This document shows, in pieces, positions 1 through 7,250 of a stretch of DNA of 37,709 bases; positions within the stretch are counted from its first letter, which is position 1; every line of letters begins with the position of its first letter. Below the pieces are notes generated by a model. The model saw only the letters and a list, made by a program, of their open reading frames with translations, was not told the DNA's origin and did no database searches. The translations under genes were made by a program, and so were the position numbers. This DNA comes from JBNKHG01 sp050290225 (GTDB lineage Bacteria; Pseudomonadota; Gammaproteobacteria; Pseudomonadales; Cellvibrionaceae). The DNA lies in contig JBNKHG010000087.1 in NCBI GenBank assembly GCA_050290225.1, positions 1 through 37,709 of the forward strand. The letters are read 5' to 3'.

Positions 1-1
1 G

Positions 2-220
2 TTTCCCAATCAGATGCGCGGTTCCGGCCTGGCGGTCAGCGGCCTGGTGCAGTGGCTGGCCAATTTCGGCATCACGCTGAGCTTCCCCATACTGTTGGCG
101 ACCATCCAGCTGTCTGGCAGTTACGGCATCTACGCTCTGTGTGCGGCGATTTCTGTGTTGTTTGTGGCCAAGTGCGTGCATGAGACCAAAGGCCTCGAAC
201 TCGAGAACATGGAGGGCTGA
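2..220 (+). CDS. MFS sugar porter, C-terminal fragment (cut by window edge)
   Basis: The reading frame is open from the left edge to a TGA at 218-220 and encodes the last ~72 residues of an inner-membrane transporter. Two hydrophobic helices are visible: one after the FPNQMRGSG motif, and one around residues GIYALCAAISVLFVAK. The end carries the ETKGLELENM motif, close to the PETKG-x-x-LE signature that closes proteins of the sugar porter family (XylE/GLUT type). These transporters import monosaccharides by proton symport or facilitated diffusion. Lying just before a block of hydrolases that release pentoses, fucose and galactose, it probably imports one of those sugars; which one cannot be told from the fragment. 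Confidence 0.8.
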   Translation, partial: FPNQMRGSGLAVSGLVQWLANFGITLSFPILLATIQLSGSYGIYALCAAISVLFVAKCVHETKGLELENMEG

Positions 221-613
221 ACAAAAGCAAGGCTCCAACGGCGACCGGGCCAACCTGAGCCGCCTACTACCGAATAGGCAGCATCAAAGCGCTGATTTAT
301 TCCGGCATGAAAGAAGTGGCCAACACTTGGCCCCTAGTATTTTGGATTCAGTAGAGTATTAACACCTTGCCGAGTCTGGTTGAATTGAAATGCCACCATG
401 TACTGCATGGATAGCATATTCCCCTATGAGCTGCGCTAAGAATTCTGTTACTGATTTGTTGGGCGTACTGAAAGCGTTCGGAGAAAGATGGCATGATGTT
501 CGGGCACGTCGCCATGACTGGAGAAAGCTTTTGCGTACTGTTCCGTCGTCATATCGAAACTAGCAAAAGTCCAATAATACCCGGTATCAATGTAATTAAA
601 GTGGAGAACATAC
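221..613. other. Intergenic region upstream of the hydrolase block
   Basis: 393 bases with no convincing gene. It holds a GGCCAA/TTGGCC inverted repeat with a 3-base spacer at 318-332, which could be the end of the porter transcript or a protein site, and an ATACC-C-GGTAT palindrome at 577-587 close to the GH62 start. No clear -35/-10 pair is recognisable. The small reading frames here have no ribosome binding site or recognisable product. Confidence 0.5.
577..587. promoter_or_regulatory. Palindrome ATACCCGGTAT ahead of GH62, possible operator
   Basis: ATACC and GGTAT flank a single C, 26 bases before the GH62 start codon. Its place between likely promoter and ribosome binding site fits a repressor site, but it is short and no regulator gene is in the window. 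Confidence 0.25.
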
Positions 614-1681
614 ATGTTTAGAACGATGCTTCTTGTGGTAACCACAACGCTTGGCGTTGGTCTTATGGCCGGTTGTGTATCTAACGAGGCGGGTGGCAGT
701 CGGGAAGCAGTATTACAATGGAGATCCAGCCAGCCCATGGTGGTTGCTCAAGACGATGAATCGCAGAAAATTTATGGCGTCAAGGATCCATCGATTGTGT
801 ATCACGATGGTAATTATCACCTGTTCATCACCATTGCTGGAAGTAAGGGGTGGAGCCTCGGCTATTCCAAATTTAGCGATTGGGAGGATGCCGCGACCGC
901 ACCCATTATCCCGCTGGATAAGTCACCTATGGGGCCGGGCTACCGGGCAGCGCCACAGGTGTACTACTTTGCGCCGCAAAAACTCTGGTACCTGATTTAC
1001 CAGGGTGGTGATCCGTTGTATTCCACGACCAGTGATATCAGCGATCCGTTGTCTTGGAGCGCGCCAAAGCCTTTCTTTGCGACCGCGCCTGACATGGTAA
1101 AAAATTCGGAAGGCCATAACCTGTGGCTGGATTTTTGGAACATCTGCGACGACGAGAACTGCTATCTGTTCTTTACCAATGATGACGGTGATTTCTACCG
1201 TGCAGAGACCCGGCTGGCGGATTTTCCCAAGGGTTTCCACAATACAACTTTGGTTCTGCGCGGTGATACGCGGGACGATATTTTTGAAGCCAGTAACACT
1301 TATAAGCTCGCCGGTACCAATCAGTATTTAACCCTTATCGAGGCCATCAGCCCAAAAGGTCGGTACTTTCGTGCCTGGCTGGCAGACAGCCTCGGGGGTG
1401 AGTGGCGGCCGTTGACCAGCGATCCCATGAATGTGTTTGCCAGTGCAGATAATGTGACGTTTGACGGCCGCATCTGGTCGGAAGGTGTTTCGCACGGAGA
1501 GATGTTGCGAGCATCAGCGGATCAGACGCTGACCATCGATCCCTGCAAGCCACTGCAGTTTCTCTATCAGGGGCTGGATAAAGAACCTGGAAAGTCCTAC
1601 GAGTACATCGAGCTGCCTTATAAGTTGGGCATGATTACCGCCACAACCTCCAACCCGATCAGCACCCTGTGTAACCGCTGA
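614..1681 (+). CDS. GH62 alpha-L-arabinofuranosidase, lipoprotein
   Basis: Releases alpha-L-arabinofuranose side groups from arabinoxylan or arabinan. The 355-residue protein is almost all GH62 five-bladed propeller. Visible landmarks are LQWRSS near residue 34, KDPS with the likely general base Asp58, GYRAAPQVYYFAPQKLWYL (109-127), WLDFW with the pKa-setting Asp173, and IFEASN with the likely acid Glu225. The N-terminus is a lipoprotein signal with lipobox LMAGC and Cys21 as lipidation site, so the enzyme is probably anchored at the outer membrane. GGAGA at 603-607 supports the start. GH62 is best known from fungi and actinomycetes; among Gammaproteobacteria it is known from Cellvibrio. It starts the + strand hydrolase run, 85 bases before GH29. 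No carbohydrate-binding module is present. Confidence 0.93.
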   Translation: MFRTMLLVVTTTLGVGLMAGCVSNEAGGSREAVLQWRSSQPMVVAQDDESQKIYGVKDPSIVYHDGNYHLFITIAGSKGWSLGYSKFSDWEDAATAPIIPLDKSPMGPGYRAAPQVYYFAPQKLWYLIYQGGDPLYSTTSDISDPLSWSAPKPFFATAPDMVKNSEGHNLWLDFWNICDDENCYLFFTNDDGDFYRAETRLADFPKGFHNTTLVLRGDTRDDIFEASNTYKLAGTNQYLTLIEAISPKGRYFRAWLADSLGGEWRPLTSDPMNVFASADNVTFDGRIWSEGVSHGEMLRASADQTLTIDPCKPLQFLYQGLDKEPGKSYEYIELPYKLGMITATTSNPISTLCNR

Positions 1682-1766
1682 TGTACGGACGCAGCGGATA
1701 ATTCCGGTTGTGCAGAAGGTTGTTTGGTCCATTGGATGTTTTTAGAAAGTTTAAGAGGAGTGATAT

Positions 1767-3356
1767 ATGTTGAATTTGTCTAAGCGATCGCTGTTGGCGT
1801 CGTGTTCTCTTGCGTTTTGTGTTGCGCAAACCTCAATGGCCCTGCATGCCAGTGAGCAGGCGGAGGATTGTCAGGAAGGTGGTGAGTCGCGGCAGGTTGA
1901 GTACGATATTCCCCTGGCCAAAGGGCCCTTCGACGCGTCTGTAGAGTCACTGAAGGCCTACCAGACGCCAGAATGGTTTCGTGATGCCAAATTTGGTATC
2001 TGGGCGCATTGGGGGCCACAGGCCGTCCCGCGGGTTGGCGACTGGTATGCCCGTAACATGTACCTTCAGGGCAGCATGCAATACAAACACCATGTGAAAA
2101 ACTATGGTCACCCATCCAAATTTGGTTATAGAGACATTATCCCACTGTGGAAAGCCGAGAAGTTTGATCCCGATGCACTCATGGCTTTATACGCCAAGGC
2201 TGGCGCCAAGTATTTTGTAAGCATGGGTGTTCATCATGACAATTTCGATCTGTGGGATTCCAAATACCACAAATGGAATGCTGTGGAGATGGGGCCGCAC
2301 CGAGATATCGTTGGCGCATTCAAACAGTCTGCGGAAAAGTATGGTTTGCGTTTTGGCGTGTCGGAACACTTGGGCGCCAGCTATTCATGGTTTTCTCCAA
2401 GCCATGGCTCGGATCAGTTATGGATGGAGGGGACAAGTAATGTTCCTTATGATGGTTCAGATTCCGCCTACAGTGATCTGTATCTCGGAGGCGACGAGCC
2501 GTATAAATTGACCTCTGCGACATGGTATGCCAAGAATCCTGCCTGGCATCAGGAGTGGTACAACAGGATTTCGGATCTTGTAGAGAAATATCAGCCGGAT
2601 TTGCTTTACACCGATGGCGGCATTCCCTTCGGTGAAGTGGGGCGCACGCTGGTGGCTAATTTTTACAACCGCAATATTGCCCACCATGGTGGTGAGCTTG
2701 AAGCAGTCTATAACCACAAAGATCATGGCTCCGGTGAATTTATTCGTGAGGCTGGTGTTCAGGACGTAGAGCGCGGTGTCATGAGTGGTATCAATCCCTT
2801 GCCGTGGCAGACGGATACGTCCATGGGCGACTGGTATTACAGCGATGGTTTTGAATACAAAACTACATCCCAGGTCGTTCATATGCTGGCTGATATTGTC
2901 AGCAAAAATGGCAACATGTTGCTCAATGTCGTGCAGTATCCGGATGGTAGCCTGCCCCCTGAGTCGCTTAAGTTTCTGAAAGAAATGGCGGTATGGATGG
3001 AAGTTAATGGTGAGGCGATTTATGGCACTCGCCCATGGGTGATCTTTGGTGAAGGGCCAACCGAAAGTGCTGGTGGCTCGTTCAGCGAAGGCAATGCTTA
3101 CACGGCTGAGGATATCCGGTTCACCCGCAAAAATGAGACTCTGTATGCGATAGCCTTAGGCTTGCCCAAGAAACAGGTTCGCATCAATGCACTGGGATTG
3201 AACGCGCAAGCCGAGGGCAAAAAAATCAAGTCGGTAGAGTTGCTTGGTTATCCAAAAACGCTGAAGTGGACGCAGGATGACGATGGTCTGATGATCAAAG
3301 TTCCGAGAAAAATACCCACCAAACATGCGGTCAGCTTTAAGATCGAGTTTATTTAA
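1767..3356 (+). CDS. GH29 alpha-L-fucosidase, secreted
   Basis: Retaining exo-fucosidase expected to remove alpha-L-fucose from plant glycans such as xyloglucan or arabinogalactan. The 529-residue protein has a Sec signal (basic start, hydrophobic stretch, likely cleavage near SMA or LHA) and no well-placed lipobox. The catalytic barrel shows FGIWAHWGP (about residue 76), the fucose-binding HHDNFDLW with His156-His157, and YTDGG with Asp283 at the nucleophile position of the family. A C-terminal beta-sandwich follows from about residue 425. The ribosome binding site AGGAG at 1756-1760 fixes the start. It sits between GH62 and GH31 with short gaps and is probably co-transcribed. The acid/base residue of GH29 is poorly conserved and I cannot place it. 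Confidence 0.92.
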   Translation: MLNLSKRSLLASCSLAFCVAQTSMALHASEQAEDCQEGGESRQVEYDIPLAKGPFDASVESLKAYQTPEWFRDAKFGIWAHWGPQAVPRVGDWYARNMYLQGSMQYKHHVKNYGHPSKFGYRDIIPLWKAEKFDPDALMALYAKAGAKYFVSMGVHHDNFDLWDSKYHKWNAVEMGPHRDIVGAFKQSAEKYGLRFGVSEHLGASYSWFSPSHGSDQLWMEGTSNVPYDGSDSAYSDLYLGGDEPYKLTSATWYAKNPAWHQEWYNRISDLVEKYQPDLLYTDGGIPFGEVGRTLVANFYNRNIAHHGGELEAVYNHKDHGSGEFIREAGVQDVERGVMSGINPLPWQTDTSMGDWYYSDGFEYKTTSQVVHMLADIVSKNGNMLLNVVQYPDGSLPPESLKFLKEMAVWMEVNGEAIYGTRPWVIFGEGPTESAGGSFSEGNAYTAEDIRFTRKNETLYAIALGLPKKQVRINALGLNAQAEGKKIKSVELLGYPKTLKWTQDDDGLMIKVPRKIPTKHAVSFKIEFI

Positions 3357-3414
3357 TATTTTGAGGTGTCCTTAAATCATCCCTGGTCTTTTTCAAGAGG
3401 TTGGGTTTGCAACC

Positions 3415-3433
3415 TGCGCATGGAGTATGCGCA
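3415..3433. promoter_or_regulatory. Inverted repeat TGCGCAT-N5-ATGCGCA before GH31
   Basis: A perfect 7-bp inverted repeat with a GGAGT spacer, ending just before the ribosome binding site AAGGTG (3435-3440) of the GH31 gene. It could be an operator or a leader hairpin adjusting expression within the operon. A GGTTG/CAACC repeat lies immediately upstream (3399-3414). Confidence 0.3.
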
Positions 3434-3446
3434 TAAGGTGTAATAA

Positions 3447-6377
3447 ATGAACTATAAGTCAAGGGTCCTTCTCGCTGCCACGACCATCGCGCTGATTTCA
3501 TGCGCAATGCCGCCGCCGGGCCCGCTTTCCGGCCTGGATAAAAACGGCCATCCAGTTTCACTGGTGCGAAAATTGGATGACGGATTTAGCTATCGCCGCC
3601 TGTCGAACGGTGTGCAGATCAAGCTGGGTGATACGGTCAAGAGTATTATTTTCTACGGCCCAAAAACGGTCAGGGTTAACAGCCATCTGGGCCAGAACTA
3701 CTGGCAGCACCCCAGCCTTGTGGTTATCGATCAGCCCGATGTCGTAGCCTTTGATCTGGAGGATACTGCCGGAATGCTTACGCTTCACTCCAACGCGTTA
3801 ACGATAGCCATCGATAAGCACAGCGGTGCATTGAGCTTCAGGGATAGCAGCGGCAGGCTGTACACACGAGAATCGGCCAGCGCACCGCAGCACATCGAAA
3901 AAGTTATGATTGCCGATGCGCCCAGCTACGAGGTATCCAATACTTTCTCATTGAAGGAAGACGAAGCCATCTACGGCTTTGGCTTTATCAACGACACTGA
4001 GATCAGGCAGCGCAGTTCGGACACGCTTCTGAATCGCCGTGGTCAGGAGCTGTCGTTAATTCAAACCAATGTCGGTATCGTGATACCGGTGATGATGTCC
4101 ACGGAGAACTACGGCATTCTCTGGGATACTTACTCGGTCATGACCTTCAAGGACGACGCTGAAGGCGCCACCCTGTGGGCGGAAAGCGCACCGGGCGGGG
4201 TGGATTATTATTTCATGGCCGGGGACAGCATGGACGGCGTGGTCTCCGCCTACAGGGATCTTACCGGCGACGCGCCTATGTATCCCAAACAGGTGTTTGG
4301 CCTGTTTATGAGTAAAGAGCGCTACCCAAACCAGGAACGTCTGGTAGAGGTGGCGCGCACCTTTCGCGAAGAGGGCTTTCCCCTTGATTATATCGTGCAG
4401 GACTGGCAGTACTGGGGGGGTGCCGACGATGGCAGTTGGAGCGGCATGACCTGGGATGCCGAACGCTACCCCGACCCAGAGGCAATGACCTCGGCAATTC
4501 ACGATCTCAACATGAAACTCATGGTTTCGATCTGGCCTTCAGTGGGTAATGATACCGCGCTTGCCGCAGAGCTGGACAGCCGTGGCCTGCGTTTTGAACC
4601 CTTGCACTGGATTTCAAAACAGGCGCGCATCTATGACGCTTTCAGCGAACAAGGCAGGGAAATCTATTTCAAGCACATAAAGGCGGGCCTGCTGGATAAA
4701 GGCGTCGATGCCCTGTGGATGGACGGCACCGAGGTGGAAGTGGGCTCTGCCAGTTGGGATGCAAGCCTGGTAGCCTCGGATATCAAGCGCCTGGGCAACA
4801 ACGCCATAGGCGATTTTTCCCGCTACCTGAACCCGTATACCCTGATGACCACCCTGGGTACTTATGAGGGGCAGCGCGCCACCAGTAACCAGCGGGTGTT
4901 CACCTTAACCCGTTCTTCCTGGGCCGGTGCCCAGCGCACGGCGGCGGCATCGTGGTCGGGCGATATCGGTGCCAGCTGGAATACGTTGCGCGAGCAAATC
5001 AGTGGTGGTGCCAATGTTACCGTGACCGGTAATCCCTATTGGACCAATGATATCGGCGGCTTTTTCGTGCCCAACTTCCCCGGTGGCGAGAACAACCCGG
5101 CCTACCGGGAGTTGTTTGCCCGATGGTTCCAGTATGGCGCTTTCAACCCCATCATGCGGGTACACGGAACCGATATTGAGCGGGAACCCTATATTTTCAA
5201 AACGCTGGATCCGGCCGTATACGACGCGCTCAAGCAGGCGGTGGATCTGCGCTACCGCATGCTGCCCTACACCTACAGCCTGAGCTGGCAGGTGACCGCG
5301 AATGACTATACCCTGATGCGGCCTTTGGCGATGGACTTCCCTAAGGACCGCAACGTTTACAACGTCGACGATGCCTTTATGTATGGTCCTTCACTGCTGG
5401 TTCACCCGGTAACCCGGCCCATGTATCACCTGCAGGAGCCCCCACCCAAAACGATTCCGGGCACGTATTTGCGGACACCGGATAATCAGGCGGGTTTGGC
5501 TGGGCAGTACTTTACCGGCCGCAACTTCGAGCAGCCTGCCGGTCAGGTGGTGGATGCCGTGCTGGATCATAGTTGGCCGGCGCCACCACTGGCTGACTTC
5601 CCGCCGGGGTTATCCAGCATCCAAGACTTCTCGGCCCGTTGGGAAGGAAGCCTGATTGCGCCGGAGTCCGGCGAATATGAAATCGGCCTGGAAGGGGATG
5701 ATGGTTTTGCGCTGTACCTCAACGGTGAAAAGGTCATCGAAGACTGGAACGAGGGGGGGCGTCGCTACCATGGTGTGAAGCGCAGGCTTGAGAAGGGTGA
5801 GCGTGTGAAGCTCAAGGTTGAGTTTTATCAGGCTGGCGGCAATCGCAATATTCGTCTGTCCTGGCGTACACCCACTGATCAGGCCTTGCTGGAGAAAAAT
5901 CGTCCCGCGCTCGACACCACCGTCGCCACCTATCTGCCCGCCGGTACCGATTGGTACGATTATTACAGTCACGAAAAAATCAGTGGCGGCCAGATGCATG
6001 TGCGCAACGCTCCCCTGGACATTATTCCACTCTATGTGCGCGCCGGTTCAATCCTGCCTACGGGTCCGTCACTTCAGTACGCCACGGAAAGGCCCGACGC
6101 ACCTTACGATATCACGGTCTACATCGGTGCGGATGCAAGCTTCACGCTTTATGAAGACGACAATGAAAGTTACGACTACGAGAGCGGCGAATATTCCACC
6201 GTTACCCTGACCTGGGATGACAAAAAGAAAATGCTCACTATTGGTGAGCGTGAGGGCAGCTTTGAAGGTATGAGCAAAAGACGCGAAATGAATATTCGCC
6301 TCGTTTCACACGCACAGAAAAACCAGCCGTCGAGGAAAGTGGTCTACGATGGATCACCCCTTGAGCTGAGTTTTTGA
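3447..6377 (+). CDS. GH31 alpha-xylosidase-like lipoprotein with PA14 domain
   Basis: Retaining alpha-glycosidase, most likely an alpha-xylosidase acting on xyloglucan oligosaccharides. The 976 residues start with a lipobox LISC (Cys19). An N-terminal beta-sandwich (about 30-270) is followed by the catalytic barrel (about 285-600) with WMDGTE carrying nucleophile Asp426 and SWSGDIG carrying acid/base Asp506. A PA14 domain occupies about 684-810 (YFTGRNF, the conserved DDGFALYLNG, VEFYQAGGN), inserted into the C-terminal beta-domains; a DUF5110-like strand region (YEDDNESYDYESGEYS) closes the protein. The characterised Cellvibrio japonicus Xyl31A is also a GH31 with PA14. Alpha-glucosidase activity cannot be excluded from sequence alone. 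Start is supported by AAGGTG at 3435-3440. Placed after GH29, consistent with joint xyloglucan side-chain removal. Confidence 0.93.
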   Translation: MNYKSRVLLAATTIALISCAMPPPGPLSGLDKNGHPVSLVRKLDDGFSYRRLSNGVQIKLGDTVKSIIFYGPKTVRVNSHLGQNYWQHPSLVVIDQPDVVAFDLEDTAGMLTLHSNALTIAIDKHSGALSFRDSSGRLYTRESASAPQHIEKVMIADAPSYEVSNTFSLKEDEAIYGFGFINDTEIRQRSSDTLLNRRGQELSLIQTNVGIVIPVMMSTENYGILWDTYSVMTFKDDAEGATLWAESAPGGVDYYFMAGDSMDGVVSAYRDLTGDAPMYPKQVFGLFMSKERYPNQERLVEVARTFREEGFPLDYIVQDWQYWGGADDGSWSGMTWDAERYPDPEAMTSAIHDLNMKLMVSIWPSVGNDTALAAELDSRGLRFEPLHWISKQARIYDAFSEQGREIYFKHIKAGLLDKGVDALWMDGTEVEVGSASWDASLVASDIKRLGNNAIGDFSRYLNPYTLMTTLGTYEGQRATSNQRVFTLTRSSWAGAQRTAAASWSGDIGASWNTLREQISGGANVTVTGNPYWTNDIGGFFVPNFPGGENNPAYRELFARWFQYGAFNPIMRVHGTDIEREPYIFKTLDPAVYDALKQAVDLRYRMLPYTYSLSWQVTANDYTLMRPLAMDFPKDRNVYNVDDAFMYGPSLLVHPVTRPMYHLQEPPPKTIPGTYLRTPDNQAGLAGQYFTGRNFEQPAGQVVDAVLDHSWPAPPLADFPPGLSSIQDFSARWEGSLIAPESGEYEIGLEGDDGFALYLNGEKVIEDWNEGGRRYHGVKRRLEKGERVKLKVEFYQAGGNRNIRLSWRTPTDQALLEKNRPALDTTVATYLPAGTDWYDYYSHEKISGGQMHVRNAPLDIIPLYVRAGSILPTGPSLQYATERPDAPYDITVYIGADASFTLYEDDNESYDYESGEYSTVTLTWDDKKKMLTIGEREGSFEGMSKRREMNIRLVSHAQKNQPSRKVVYDGSPLELSF

Positions 6378-6519
6378 TTGATGTAAACCGCACGATGGCA
6401 GAAACAGTACTCGTTCTACCCAGCAATGCTTGATTAGGGTTCTGAGCGGAGTTGTTCTTTCCTAATGCCATGTGTCGGGGCGCCAGAGTTTTTCAGGGCA
6501 TGATAAAGAGGAGGGAAAA

Positions 6520-6735
6520 ATGAGAAATAATAAAAATCTGTGGTGCGGGGTTGGGTTTGGTGTGAGCACTGCTATTTTAATTGGTGCTTACTTGTCAGGA
6601 ATGATCATTGAGATTCCGCATGGAACACACGAAGGCGGGATTAAGAGTGGTATCGGCGTTGGAATTATTTTGCTTGGTATGTTGGCTATTGCCACGGTTT
6701 GGTATTGGCTATCTGAAAAATGTAATTCTAAATAA
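6520..6735 (+). CDS. Small two-helix membrane protein, unknown function
   Basis: A 71-residue protein that I do not recognise. Two hydrophobic helices (about residues 8-28 and 42-62) flank a short polar loop with HGTHEGG; the C-terminus is basic and polar. An in-frame ATG exists 48 bases upstream, but AGGAGG at 6509-6514 sits six bases from this ATG and decides the start. Base composition is more AT-rich than the hydrolases around it, suggesting it is not part of the same ancestral operon. It lies 142 bases after GH31 on the same strand. Confidence 0.6.
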   Translation: MRNNKNLWCGVGFGVSTAILIGAYLSGMIIEIPHGTHEGGIKSGIGVGIILLGMLAIATVWYWLSEKCNSK

Positions 6736-6907
6736 CAAACAGCCAGGCGGGCCGTTTTCAGCCGACCGCCATATATGTCGCGGATAGGATAATGAATTTA
6801 AGCCCGGGACAGACGATGATTCCGGGCAATGAATGCGAATAATATGCAGGAGGCAACATATTTAGCGCATTAAAAACGAACTGAGGAATCGGGAAAAATA
6901 AATTGCC

Positions 6908-7108
6908 ATGTTATTGCTGCAGGGGTGTGGCAATGGCCAAATTACCGGGAAGCTGGACTTTAGCGAGAGAATGATTAAGTTCCATTGCGGGAACATATAC
7001 CGGAAAGTCGCCGTGCAAAACCGACTGGAACTGTTCGTCAAGCTGAAGAGGCGCGGTAAAACCTTGGTCGGAGTACAGGCTGTAAAAGATCTTAATCCTG
7101 TATCTTGA
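6908..7108 (+). pseudogene. Remnant of a LuxR-type HTH regulator (C-terminal half only)
   Basis: The 66-residue frame matches the pattern of a LuxR/GerE DNA-binding domain: QGCGNGQITGKL corresponds to the usual G-x-[SN]-x-x-x-IA-x-x-L, SERMIKFHCGNIYRKVAVQN to the recognition helix pattern S-x-x-T-V-K-x-H-x-x-x-I-x-x-K-L, followed by RLELFVKL. Everything upstream that a response regulator or receptor-type LuxR protein needs is missing: an in-frame TAA lies at 6899-6901 and no ribosome binding site precedes the ATG. The usual Thr of the helix is Met, and Ala-Glu has become Thr-Gly, so it is probably decayed. It may be what is left of a regulator of this locus. Confidence 0.55.
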
Positions 7109-7140
7109 TTGTAGTCGCTAAGGTCTGTTCTATGTAATCA

Positions 7141-7186
7141 GGCCCTAAGTAAGCCGTGTTAGGTAGTCCTGACGGCTAACTTGGCC
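7141..7186. repeat. Interrupted hairpin, first of a pair
   Basis: GGCC...AGT...AGCCGT pairs with ACGGCT...ACT...GGCC (7141-7157 with 7172-7186), leaving single-base interruptions and a 14-base loop. It directly precedes the stronger hairpin at 7191-7225, so the two may form one structured unit between a decayed gene and the convergent GH127 gene. Confidence 0.4.
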
Positions 7187-7190
7187 TGTT

Positions 7191-7225
7191 GGCTTAACCA
7201 CCCGCTGAAAGCGGGTGGTTAAGCC
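7191..7225. terminator. Perfect 16-bp hairpin between convergent genes
   Basis: GGCTTAACCACCCGCT (7191-7206), loop GAA, then the exact reverse complement (7210-7225). It lies 26 bases past the end of the - strand GH127 gene and after the + strand HTH remnant, where a bidirectional terminator is expected. No T-tract follows on either strand, so a REP-like repeat or mRNA 3' stabiliser is an alternative. Confidence 0.5.
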
Positions 7226-7250
7226 AGATACGCTGACGCGAATATTGCGA

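Noticed and set aside
448..738. - strand frame of 96 residues before and within GH62
   Set aside because: Overlaps the GH62 signal region and has no ribosome binding site or family resemblance.
1767..3356. Lipoprotein signal in GH29 (LASC at residues 10-13)
   Set aside because: The Cys is too close to the N-terminus for a normal lipobox; the hydrophobic stretch continues beyond it.
3447..6377. Two separate genes (GH31 and a PA14 protein)
   Set aside because: The frame is continuous, and beta-domain sequence typical of GH31 C-termini resumes after the PA14 segment.
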